A stretch of 55,218 nt of DNA, from NCBI GenBank assembly GCA_024402595.1, contig JAKSTL010000008.1:1-55218 (forward strand), read 5' to 3'. This DNA comes from Treponema sp. GTDB taxonomy: Bacteria; Spirochaetota; Spirochaetia; Treponematales; Treponemataceae. This document shows, piece by piece, positions 17,942 to 25,834 of this stretch. Every line of letters begins with the position of its first letter. Within the stretch, counting starts at the first letter, position 1. Position numbers and translations under genes: made by a program. The notes beneath the pieces are model-generated. The model was not told where the DNA came from, searched no databases, and was given only the letters and a program-made list of their open reading frames with translations.

Positions 17942-18731
17942 TTGTATCCTCCATAACTCTATCTTGTGAGGTAATTTCAAGAAGATTTTCCAATATTTTT
18001 GTAATTTCAGGAATCTTAAGGTCGTAGTTTAATTTAGAATCATAGGCCAAACTGATTGCTCCACTTTCTTCTGAAACTACAAGAACGACTGCATCACTTA
18101 CTTCAGAAAGACCAAGGGCAGCACGGTGTCTGGTTCCGTATGTTTTTTTAATATTATAATCTTCACTTAAAGGCAAAAAACATCCTGCACTAATAATTTT
18201 TCCGTTCTGAATAAAACAGGCGCCATCGTGTAAAGGAGTATCAAAACGGAAAATTGTTAAAAGAAGATTAGAACCAACATCTGCATTGATTACAGTTCCA
18301 GTCTGAACATAATTGTCCAGCTTAGTATGCCTAGGAAAAACTACCAGCATTCCCCGTCGTTCTTTTGAAAGAGATTCCGCCGCCAGCAAAACTGCATCAA
18401 TATAGGTATGTTTTGAACGGTTACCAAAAGCAAACCATCGATTTTGACCAATTCTAAGAAAAATCTTACGGATTTCCGGTTGGAAAATTACAGCAAAGGC
18501 AATAACCAAACCTGGAGCAATAATACCTAAAAGCCAGATAATTGTAGAAAGTTTTAAAAGTGTAGCAATACCATAAGCTATAACAACAATTATTGCTGAT
18601 TTTAATAGCTGAATACTGTTGGTTTTTGCCATAAAATCGTAGGCTTTGTACAATAAGAAAGTAAGAATCAGGACATCTAAAACAGGTCTGATATAATCAT
18701 ATAAAAAAATAAATTTATTGAAAACTTCCAT
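17916..18731 (-). CDS. cdaA: Diadenylate cyclase CdaA (DacA)
   Basis: Makes the second messenger c-di-AMP from two ATP. Three hydrophobic helices span residues 15-80 (VLDVLILTFLLYKAYDFMA, AIIVVIAYGIATLLKLS, WLLGIIAPGLVIAFAVIF), followed by the DAC domain with the signature DTPLHDGACFI (about 165-175) and GTRHRAALGLSE (about 200-212). Length 271 residues is usual for the membrane-bound class. GGAAAG precedes the ATG. It lies upstream of and overlaps cdaR. c-di-AMP commonly controls potassium and osmolyte transport and cell-wall homeostasis; a target is not visible here. Confidence 0.95.
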   Translation of the reverse strand: MEVFNKFIFLYDYIRPVLDVLILTFLLYKAYDFMAKTNSIQLLKSAIIVVIAYGIATLLKLSTIIWLLGIIAPGLVIAFAVIFQPEIRKIFLRIGQNRWFAFGNRSKHTYIDAVLLAAESLSKERRGMLVVFPRHTKLDNYVQTGTVINADVGSNLLLTIFRFDTPLHDGACFIQNGKIISAGCFLPLSEDYNIKKTYGTRHRAALGLSEVSDAVVLVVSEESGAISLAYDSKLNYDLKIPEITKILENLLEITSQDRVMEDTIDESKSLS

Positions 18732-18822
18732 TTTCTTTCCGTAAAATATTTTCTGATATTATTTTTTCAAAAATAAAAACTTATGTTTTTTAGCATAAGG
18801 GGTTCTCAATAATTATATCACA

Positions 18823-19608
18823 TTACATAAGATATTTCATAGTATTTAACGAATCAACCGCTTCTTCAACATCATGAACTCTGATTATAGAAGCTCCTTT
18901 TAAAACAGAAATTAGATTTGCAGAAACAGTTCCAGACAGTCGTTTTTCCGCATCGGTTTGATTTGTCATTTGACCAATACATCTTTTTCGGGAAAGAGCC
19001 ATAAGCAAAGGATAGGCGCCACATAAAGCCTGTGTATTTTTTATAAGTTCAATATTTTCTTCAAAGGATTTACCAAAACCAATGCCTGGATCCCAGATAA
19101 TTTTTTCTTTGGAAATACCATTTTTTAAAGCAAAATCAGTCTGTTTTTTTAAATATTCCACAACATCTTGTACAGTACCAGAAGTATGATGCATTAAAAC
19201 AACAGAAAGTTCATTTTTAGCACAATATTCTGCCCCTTGTGGAGATATTTCAAAAGCTGAAACATCATTAAAAATATCTGCTCCTGCATCTACTGCGGCT
19301 TTTAAAACTTCAAACTTTGTTGTATCAATGGAAACAGCACCTTTAAAATCAAGCTTTTCTCTAAGTTCTTTTATTACCGGTACTACCCTTTTTATTTCTT
19401 CTTCTGCAGAAACGGGTGTAAAACCAGGCCTTGTTGATTCTCCACCCACATCAATAATATCAGCACCAGCTTCTATCAGTTTTGCAGCCCGTTCTATTCC
19501 ACCACGACTTTTTTCATAAAAAGAATCAGGCGTTACATTTAAAATTCCCATAACAAAAGCAGGTTTATCTGTAGTCAGTATTTTTTTTCCAGCAAAAAGA
19601 GTTTTCAT
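18823..19608 (-). CDS. folP: Dihydropteroate synthase
   Basis: Condenses p-aminobenzoate with dihydropterin pyrophosphate in folate synthesis. Family signatures GILNVTPDSFYE (about 21-32), GGESTRPGF (about 54-62), DPGIGFGKSFEENIEL and the terminal IRVHDVEEAVDS are all present; 261 residues is standard. The ATG overlaps the dxs stop codon (ATGA arrangement), so the two are co-translated. Intact with no odd residues noticed; the sulfonamide-contact loop looks normal by eye. Confidence 0.96.
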   Translation of the reverse strand: MKTLFAGKKILTTDKPAFVMGILNVTPDSFYEKSRGGIERAAKLIEAGADIIDVGGESTRPGFTPVSAEEEIKRVVPVIKELREKLDFKGAVSIDTTKFEVLKAAVDAGADIFNDVSAFEISPQGAEYCAKNELSVVLMHHTSGTVQDVVEYLKKQTDFALKNGISKEKIIWDPGIGFGKSFEENIELIKNTQALCGAYPLLMALSRKRCIGQMTNQTDAEKRLSGTVSANLISVLKGASIIRVHDVEEAVDSLNTMKYLM

Positions 19609-21488
19609 TTTTCTGATACCTCTTTAATTTTATTAAATATATCAAGTGGGGAAAGTCCAGCTTCTTCAAGAACCTGATTTCTAGAACCGTGAGAATAAAA
19701 GTTTTCTTTAAAAGCCATAACTATAGATTTTTGCTTTTTATTTTCTGATAAAATTGATTGAAGATATTGGCTAATACCACCAGTTTCAATTCCATCTTCC
19801 ACAAAAATTATAGATTCATAATTTTCACACAAAGAAAAGAAATAATTTTCATCTAAAGGCTTAATAAATCTTAAAGAGTACAAATCACAGAAAAGTTGAT
19901 TTTCTTCTGCCATTTTTATTGCCTGCATAACTTCTGTAAACATTCCACCTGTAGAAACTATAAGAATATTTGCATTTTGATTTTGTGGAAGAGATTTATT
20001 TTTGATTAGAAGCCCTTTTCCAATCTGTACATCTTTTGAATAATCTTCTACATCAGGTTCATCAGGACAAATTAGTTTTGGATAACGAATTGCGACAGCT
20101 TTGTTTGCATTTTCTGCCCATTTAAAACATAACTCTAAATCATTTTTAGAACAAGGAGATAATATTACAATATTTGGAATTGGCCTGAGCATGGAAATAT
20201 CAAAAATACCTTGATGAGTTGCTCCATCATGGGGTACTGCACCAGCTCTATCAAGCATAAAAATACAAGATAGATTTTGCAAAACAATATCATGAATTAT
20301 CTGATCATAAGACCGTTGAAGAAAAGTTGAATAAATACAAACGACAGGCAGTTTTCCTCCAGCAGCTAAACCACTGGCAAAAGTTACTGCGTGTTCTTCT
20401 GCAATTCCCACATCAAAAAATCTATCGGGAAATTGTTTGGCAAAAGCTGAAAGTCCAGTTCCTTGAGCCATAGCGGCTGTAATTCCAACAATTTTTTTAT
20501 TGATTTCAGCCTGTTCCACAATAATTTTACTAAAAGCATCGGTAAAAGAAAGTTTTTTTTGTTGATTAGAATTATTATCAAAAGGACCAATTCCGTGAAA
20601 TAATTCTGGATTTTCTTCGGCGGGTTCAAAACCTTTTCCTTTTTTAGTTACAACATGAACAACAACAGGCTTGTTTAATGATTTAACTCGTTTTAAAACC
20701 TTTTCCAAGGATTGTTCATCATGACCATCAAAAGGACCAGCATATTCAAAACCTAAATCTGTAAAAAGATTATTTGTAAGCAAAAGCCCTTTTAGAGAAC
20801 GCTTAAATCTGTAAACAAACTTTGTAACTCCTTTTCCAAAGCTTGGGATTTTGTAAACCAGATGTTCAATTCCTCTGTCAATTCTATAACGGAAAGATTG
20901 ATATTTATGAGTCATTGTAAGACTGCTTAAATATCTGGAAATAGAACCTGTATTGTGATCAATGGACATCTGATTATCATTTAAAATAACAATCAGGTTT
21001 TTATTTAATTGACCTGCATTACATAGACCTTCAAAGGCCATTCCACCAGTTAAAGCTCCGTCCCCAATAACTGCTACAACTTTATTTTTTTTATTGTCTA
21101 AATCCCAGGCAGTTAATAATCCTAAAGCCGAAGAAATTGAAGTTGATGAATGTCCATTTATAAAGTAATCATGCTGGCTTTCATTTTTATTTGTAAATCC
21201 AGATAAACCGTCTTTTTGGCGAAGAGTTTCAAACTGATTATATCTACCTGTCAGCAATTTATGAGCATAACATTGATGACTTACATCCCACACAATAGCA
21301 TCGTCTGGAGAATTAAAAACTCGATGTAAAGCAATGGTAAGTTCCACTACTCCTAAATTACTGGCAAGATGTCCACCATTATTACCAACAACAGAAATTA
21401 TTTTTTCTCTAATTTCCCCTGCTAATAATTCCAAATCCTTTTGTGAAAGATTTTTTATATCTGATGGAGACTTTATATTTTCCAACAT
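19605..21488 (-). CDS. dxs: 1-deoxy-D-xylulose-5-phosphate synthase
   Basis: Thiamine-diphosphate enzyme starting the MEP isoprenoid pathway from pyruvate and glyceraldehyde 3-phosphate. Seen: SNLGVVELTIALHRVFNSP near the N-terminus, VIGDGALTGGMAFEGL (thiamine-diphosphate motif, about 145-160), PFDGHDEQSL, DRAGAVPHDGATHQG and the C-terminal transketolase domain. ATG 21488 is preferred over an in-frame TTG 12 bases upstream because GGAA is spaced 6 bases from the ATG; 627 residues matches the family. Terminator and the small ribosomal protein gene lie upstream, so dxs-folP probably has its own promoter in 21489-21572. Confidence 0.97.
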   Translation of the reverse strand: MLENIKSPSDIKNLSQKDLELLAGEIREKIISVVGNNGGHLASNLGVVELTIALHRVFNSPDDAIVWDVSHQCYAHKLLTGRYNQFETLRQKDGLSGFTNKNESQHDYFINGHSSTSISSALGLLTAWDLDNKKNKVVAVIGDGALTGGMAFEGLCNAGQLNKNLIVILNDNQMSIDHNTGSISRYLSSLTMTHKYQSFRYRIDRGIEHLVYKIPSFGKGVTKFVYRFKRSLKGLLLTNNLFTDLGFEYAGPFDGHDEQSLEKVLKRVKSLNKPVVVHVVTKKGKGFEPAEENPELFHGIGPFDNNSNQQKKLSFTDAFSKIIVEQAEINKKIVGITAAMAQGTGLSAFAKQFPDRFFDVGIAEEHAVTFASGLAAGGKLPVVCIYSTFLQRSYDQIIHDIVLQNLSCIFMLDRAGAVPHDGATHQGIFDISMLRPIPNIVILSPCSKNDLELCFKWAENANKAVAIRYPKLICPDEPDVEDYSKDVQIGKGLLIKNKSLPQNQNANILIVSTGGMFTEVMQAIKMAEENQLFCDLYSLRFIKPLDENYFFSLCENYESIIFVEDGIETGGISQYLQSILSENKKQKSIVMAFKENFYSHGSRNQVLEEAGLSPLDIFNKIKEVSEK

Positions 21489-21572
21489 AGAATATTCCAA
21501 AAATTAAAAAATAACACAGGCTCAGAATTAAAAAATATGATTGTCCTGTGTATTACAAAAAATTGTAAAAAA

Positions 21573-21602
21573 AAGACCGCGAATAATTCGCGGTCTTTTT
21601 TT
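21573..21602 (-). terminator. Rho-independent terminator after the small ribosomal protein gene
   Basis: AAGACCGCGAA (21573-21583) and TTCGCGGTCTT (21587-21597) form a perfect 11-bp GC-rich stem with a 3-base loop, flanked by A tracts and T tracts on both sides. On the minus strand it ends the rpoZ-miaA-bL38 transcript; the flanking tracts make it usable in both directions. It is the clearest terminator of the window. Confidence 0.93.
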
Positions 21603-21632
21603 TAGCTAAAACACAAGCTGTCGACCTAAAAA

Positions 21633-21722
21633 CTACTTGCTCTTATGTCGATTACGTCTAAGCATCTTCTTACGCTTATGTGTCGCCATCTTCTGGCGTT
21701 TTCTTTTCTTACCACAAGGCAC
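21633..21722 (-). CDS. AURKAIP1/COX24-domain small ribosomal protein (bL38-like), 29 residues
   Basis: A 29-residue, extremely basic peptide beginning MPCGKKRKRQKMATHKRKK and ending MLRRNRHKSK. The pattern of Lys/Arg with KMATHKRKK and RRNRHK matches the AURKAIP1/COX24 domain peptides annotated in Bacteroidetes and spirochaetes, related to mitochondrial mS38 and recently recognised as a bacterial ribosome component. The start is GTG at 21722 with AGGAG 7 bases before it. A promoter lies at 21753-21781 and a strong terminator follows, so it can be a one-gene transcript, although it also lies 110 bases downstream of miaA on the same strand. Too short for routine gene callers. Confidence 0.85.
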   Translation of the reverse strand: MPCGKKRKRQKMATHKRKKMLRRNRHKSK

Positions 21723-21752
21723 GATGGCACTCCTACTTTATAAAGTGTTGTT

Positions 21753-21781
21753 AGTATCTCAAAATATTGGTATTTCGTCAA
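21753..21781 (-). promoter_or_regulatory. Promoter of the small ribosomal protein gene
   Basis: Minus strand: TTGACG (21781-21776), 17-base spacer, GATACT (21758-21753). It is 30 bases before the GTG start with a good ribosome site between. Confidence 0.7.
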
Positions 21782-21832
21782 GTAGTTGAAAAGGATTACT
21801 TTGAAAAATCAAACAATTCCTAAAAATACTTT

Positions 21833-22861
21833 TTATTTTAACCTTATATTTTGTTTTTTATAAAACTGACGGATTTCATTTTCTACAGCAACAATATTTT
21901 CTTCATTTCCATCAAAAGGAATAATAATACTTTCTGGAATATCCCGAATATAAGTATATTGTTTTTTAGCATATTTACAGCTATGTTTTTTTATATTTTC
22001 TTTAATTTCATCTTCTGATTCACTTTCGAACCATTCTGAATAACCTATGGCTTTCATTCCAGGTGTGTCTTTTGTATAACCCATTGCCTGCAATTTTTTT
22101 ACTTCATTAGGTAAACCTTCTTCAAACATTAAATCTACTCTTTTGTTTATTCTATCAAAAAGAATATCTTTTGGCGGTTCGAGAACTATAAAGCAAAAAT
22201 CATATTTTGAACGGAGTTTTTGTTCTAATTTATATTCTGAGCGTTTTTTTCCAGTTGTAAAATACACTTCCAATGCACGACAGATTCTATAAGCGTCATT
22301 TATATTGATTTTAGCGGCACTTTCTGGATCGATAATTTGTAACTGAGCATATAAATTGGCATTTCCTTCCATTTTTAATCTATTTTGCAGTTCTTCACGG
22401 ATTCTTTCATTAGATTCTGGTGTTTTTGGAAGTCCAAAAAGAAAACTTCTTATATAAAAACCTGTTCCACCGCAAATAACTGGAATTGCACCTCTTGAAT
22501 AAATGCTTTCACATAAAGAATCTGCGGTATTTACAAAATCTGCAACGGTAAATTGCTGAGAAGGTTCTACTAAATCTATTAGATGATGAGGAATTAGTTT
22601 ACAAAAATCTTGGGTGGGTTTTGCAGTTCCAATGTCCATGTATTTATAAACAGCTTGGGAATCGGCACTGATAATTTCTGATTTAAAAATAAAATGACTG
22701 CCTGATTCGGAAAACAAATCCTTTGTCAAAGCAGTCTTTCCTGATGCAGTTGGAGCAAAAATTACAACTACTGGTATTTTTTTCTGACCAACTGTATTTT
22801 TTTCCTGATTTTCCTTTGCAGATTCTATATTGGATTTTTTGTTACTATCAGTTTCATTCAT
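21833..22861 (-). CDS. miaA: tRNA dimethylallyltransferase MiaA
   Basis: Adds a dimethylallyl group to A37 of tRNAs reading UNN codons. P-loop variant APTASGKTALTKDL (about residues 36-49), SADSQAVYKYMDIGTAKP and GGTGFYIRSFLFGLP are the family hallmarks, and QTY/KKQYTYIRDI closes the catalytic region. At 342 residues it is slightly long because of a charged Asn/Lys/Glu-rich N-terminal stretch of about 27 residues. It starts 47 bases after rpoZ on the same strand and its substrate, dimethylallyl diphosphate, comes from the MEP pathway begun by nearby dxs. Confidence 0.95.
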   Translation of the reverse strand: MNETDSNKKSNIESAKENQEKNTVGQKKIPVVVIFAPTASGKTALTKDLFSESGSHFIFKSEIISADSQAVYKYMDIGTAKPTQDFCKLIPHHLIDLVEPSQQFTVADFVNTADSLCESIYSRGAIPVICGGTGFYIRSFLFGLPKTPESNERIREELQNRLKMEGNANLYAQLQIIDPESAAKININDAYRICRALEVYFTTGKKRSEYKLEQKLRSKYDFCFIVLEPPKDILFDRINKRVDLMFEEGLPNEVKKLQAMGYTKDTPGMKAIGYSEWFESESEDEIKENIKKHSCKYAKKQYTYIRDIPESIIIPFDGNEENIVAVENEIRQFYKKQNIRLK

Positions 22862-22908
22862 AACTATTTCCAGTTTTTAAGATTTCTGCAAGCTTTTTTA
22901 TATTCAGT

Positions 22909-23106
22909 CTATTCTTTTTCTTCGATTCTGTAGTTTACTTTTTTATTAAAAAGCTGTTTTGCAGCAACACAAACTACTTTATCTGAATTAAGTTCTATTT
23001 CTGGGTCATTTACTTTTGCCATCTGATATGCACGACGGCTAGCAGCAACTGTAATTTCGTAAATGTTTTCGTTAAATTCAACTAACTGTTCCAATGGAAA
23101 AATCAT
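22909..23106 (-). CDS. rpoZ: RNA polymerase omega subunit (RpoZ family)
   Basis: A 65-residue protein whose core TVAASRRAYQMAKVNDPEIE matches the omega family helix (the ARRARQL-type motif) that latches on the beta-prime subunit. The start MIFPLEQLVEFNENIYEI is typical of spirochaetal omega proteins. GAGG lies about 6 bases before the ATG and a near-consensus promoter ends 26 bases upstream. It heads the rpoZ-miaA group. Short length leaves slight doubt but the core motif is convincing. Confidence 0.85.
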   Translation of the reverse strand: MIFPLEQLVEFNENIYEITVAASRRAYQMAKVNDPEIELNSDKVVCVAAKQLFNKKVNYRIEEKE

Positions 23107-23131
23107 TCGTCACCTCTACTAATATCCTTTT

Positions 23132-23160
23132 ATTTTAATGAGAAAAAAGATTAGTGTCAA
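23132..23160 (-). promoter_or_regulatory. Strong sigma70-type promoter of rpoZ-miaA
   Basis: Minus strand: TTGACA (23160-23155), exactly 17 bases, TAAAAT (23137-23132). Expected transcription start near 23125, giving a leader of about 20 bases with a GAGG ribosome site. Confidence 0.75.
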
Positions 23161-23207
23161 CTTTACAGCCATAACGCAGATTTGTAGTTCTGAGTTTTAT
23201 TAGTAAA

Positions 23208-24422
23208 TTAAAGACCGCTGTAAACAATATTCTTTATTTTTCTTGTTGTACTAGTGGTTCCTGAATCTGTTCGCTGCATTAAAACTAACATAATAAGTTT
23301 ATTTTTTAGATCAATGCTTACATAAGGTCCCAACCAACCGTCCCAACCAAACTCACCATTTTCTGTAAGGGCTTTACAACGACCAGAATCTATGGCAACT
23401 CTGCACAAATTGCAATAAGTGTATCCCGAAAGATGTTCCATTTTTTCTTCAAACTTTTTTTGAAGATTTGGTCGAAGACGGGCATTTGTCATAAAATCAA
23501 CAGTTGCTTTTTTTAGGATTCTAACACCGTTATATTCGCCACCATTACAAAGCATTTGGGCAAATTTTAAATAGTCATCAATTGTAGAACAAAGACCTGC
23601 TCCTCCACTTTCAAAACTTGGTTCTTTATTCATAAATGGCTGGATTCCAAGATTTGGATATTCAAAAAGTTCCATTCCTGTTTCTGTCTGTTTATAAACA
23701 TTGGCAAGACGATCTAATTTTTCTGCTGGTACAAAAAAGCCTGTATCCTTCATTCCAAGAGGATCGAAAATATACTTTTTCATAAATTGACTTAATTTCA
23801 TTCCTGAAACCACTTCAATTACAGCACCTAGAATATCTGCACTTAAACCATAGTTATAATCTGTACCTGGTTCAAAACTAACTGGAATTGCGGCTAATCG
23901 TTTTGCTACTTCTAAGGTTGTAATTTGTCTTGATTCCATTACATCTTTATTAAGCTCTTGAATTAAATCAGATGTAAGATGTTCACCTAAAGGCGCACCA
24001 TCCCACCAAGCTCCATAAGTATAACCACTGGTCATATTCAATAAATCTTGAATTAAAATTGGGCGATTCGCTTTTTGAGGTTTTCCATTCCGTCCACCTT
24101 CATAACAAACTTGAAGATTCCAAAACTCTGGTATGAATTGTCCTACAGGTTCATCCAGTTCAATTTTACCTTGCTCCAATAGAATTAAAGCGGCTACGGC
24201 GGTTACTGGTTTACTTTGTGAATAAAGACGACAGATTGTGTTTCGATTAAAATGTTTTTTTTCTGCAATATTTGCAAATCCAGATTCCCAATAGCCTTGT
24301 TCCTGTCCATCCTTGCAAATTAAAACATTAAGGCCTGCAATTATTTTATTTTCTACTGCCCCATCTATAACTGACTGTATATTTTCCAAATGTAATTTAT
24401 CCATATTTTTATTATAAATCAT
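23208..24422 (-). CDS. Serine hydrolase of the beta-lactamase / penicillin-binding-protein class C family
   Basis: Residues 1-30 show no signal peptide, so it is probably cytoplasmic. The nucleophile tetrad SxxK is seen in RLYSQSKPVTAVAAL (Ser near 70) and the YxN-type motif in YNYGLSADILG (near 185). Family members include esterases, D-aminopeptidases and peptidoglycan-related hydrolases (EstB, AmpC-like); resistance to beta-lactams cannot be inferred. Either ATG 24422 or ATG 24404 (MDKLHLENI) could be used; neither has a clear ribosome site. Neighbours are a lipoprotein gene upstream and rpoZ downstream, neither functionally linked. Confidence 0.85.
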   Translation of the reverse strand: MIYNKNMDKLHLENIQSVIDGAVENKIIAGLNVLICKDGQEQGYWESGFANIAEKKHFNRNTICRLYSQSKPVTAVAALILLEQGKIELDEPVGQFIPEFWNLQVCYEGGRNGKPQKANRPILIQDLLNMTSGYTYGAWWDGAPLGEHLTSDLIQELNKDVMESRQITTLEVAKRLAAIPVSFEPGTDYNYGLSADILGAVIEVVSGMKLSQFMKKYIFDPLGMKDTGFFVPAEKLDRLANVYKQTETGMELFEYPNLGIQPFMNKEPSFESGGAGLCSTIDDYLKFAQMLCNGGEYNGVRILKKATVDFMTNARLRPNLQKKFEEKMEHLSGYTYCNLCRVAIDSGRCKALTENGEFGWDGWLGPYVSIDLKNKLIMLVLMQRTDSGTTSTTRKIKNIVYSGL

Positions 24423-24554
24423 CTTAAAAAAATCTTAAACTACTAATTTTAGATAAAAAAACTATAAATCCAAGGAGAAAATAAAATTGAGACAGAGATA
24501 GAATTAGAGACAAAAGATTTATTGGCGTTAATTATTCATTGAGAAATTAAAAAA

Positions 24555-25391
24555 TTATTCTTCGCCCAGAAAATAATATTCAAGAGCCATTTCTGCACCA
24601 TTTGTTTCAAAATAATTGTAAACGGAATTATATTCTTTGAAATATTTTTCTGGATCATTGGTTACATAAGTATAATTTTTTGAAATACATTTGTATCCTT
24701 TCTCTTTATAATTCTTGAAAATCCAGACAGCAAGGGCCTGCTCTTTTGTTTCAAAAGGTCCAAAGATTTTTGCTCCTGCTTTTTGATTTTCCATAACCTT
24801 GGAAATATACCAGCTGGAAGCTTTTTCTTCATTTTCTTCTTCTATGCTTTCGATATATCGTGGCAATTGGTTTTTCTTGTATTTTTTGTAAGATTGATCA
24901 CCAATTTTTTCAATCTTCAAATCTACAAGTTCCCCTGCATATTTTTTCTTTAAATTTCCTTCCTCGGTGGTAAAACGAATGGTCAAAGGATTAACTAAAT
25001 CTTTTTTTAGATTAAAAGTTGCACTGGAAAGAAACTTTTTGTTTGGAGCTTCGTTGCTCATTTCTTTTTCTCCAATTAAAGTGCCGTCTCCATCAAACAC
25101 TTCACAGTTTAATGAAGTTATTCGTTTTTTTGAAGAAAATGAAAGATAAACCGAAAGTCTGTCGCCACTTAATAGTTCAGCATCTTTTATTTTTATTTTA
25201 TTCAATTCATAAGAATGATTACTGTTTTCTTTATTTGGAGATAAAACAAAATCCTTTGTGTAATCATAAATATCAATATTATAGGTTACTGGATGGGAAA
25301 TATCTTTGGTTGTTACACATGATACAAAACAAAAAATAAACATAAAAAATAAGCAATAAAAGATTCGTTTAATCAAAATATACTCCCGCAA
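24555..25391 (-). CDS. Lipoprotein of unknown function
   Basis: I do not recognise the family. The N-terminus is basic, then FYCLFFMFIFCFVSC, a lipoprotein signal ending in Cys near residue 25, so it should be anchored in a membrane facing the periplasm. The mature protein of about 250 residues has a beta-rich central part (LSVYLSFSSKKRITSLNCE) and a Lys-rich C-terminal region in which AKIFGPFETKEQALAVW faintly recalls SPOR-type peptidoglycan-binding sequences; this is weak. It is separated by 132 bases from the serine hydrolase gene on the same strand. Confidence 0.75.
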   Translation of the reverse strand: MREYILIKRIFYCLFFMFIFCFVSCVTTKDISHPVTYNIDIYDYTKDFVLSPNKENSNHSYELNKIKIKDAELLSGDRLSVYLSFSSKKRITSLNCEVFDGDGTLIGEKEMSNEAPNKKFLSSATFNLKKDLVNPLTIRFTTEEGNLKKKYAGELVDLKIEKIGDQSYKKYKKNQLPRYIESIEEENEEKASSWYISKVMENQKAGAKIFGPFETKEQALAVWIFKNYKEKGYKCISKNYTYVTNDPEKYFKEYNSVYNYFETNGAEMALEYYFLGEE

Positions 25392-25834
25392 AAATCAATA
25401 AAGAATTTTTTGTTTCTGAATTGATTTTTTAGCATATCAAAAGACATTTATGTGATGTAAAAGTTGCGTTTACAAAGGGGCTAACTAGCAAGTCCTTTTG
25501 TACATATAAAATTATATATAAAAATAAGGATTTGGAAAAGGATGAGATTAAACATAAAAAAATGTTATACAATTATTGTAATAAATGACAGAAATTATGT
25601 TTTAATTTGATTTTTTATTTATTGAGATTTTGGCAATTGCAAACTATAATTTTGTTAAAGGATTTACTAATTGAGTTTGATAAAATTATGATTCAAATGA
25701 AAGGAAAATATGGCGTTTCATTGCAGCATAAATCTTTACAAAACTCATTTATACATACTCGTTCTTACTAACAAATTAAAAATCCTTGGAACTTAGAACC
25801 TTTTCGGTTTTAGTTTTGAGGAAGGAATATTTTT
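25392..25834 (+). promoter_or_regulatory. 443-base gene-free region upstream of the sugar kinase
   Basis: No gene or RNA family is recognised. It is divergent control space between a minus-strand lipoprotein gene and the plus-strand FGGY kinase gene. TACAAAGG (25471-25478) and CCTTTTGTA (25494-25502) form a small terminator-like hairpin. GAGGAAGGAAT immediately before 25835 is the ribosome site. A 24-codon frame at 25698 has no ribosome site and is not called. The length leaves room for operators or a leader RNA controlling sugar use. Confidence 0.4.

Noticed and set aside
23208..24422. Beta-lactamase resistance gene
   Set aside because: No signal peptide is present and the SxxK family includes many esterases and peptidases; resistance cannot be claimed from these motifs.
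25698..25772. A 24-codon frame starting MKGKYGVSLQHK before the kinase gene as a leader peptide
   Set aside because: No ribosome site, no run of regulatory codons and no attenuator hairpin with a T tract after it.
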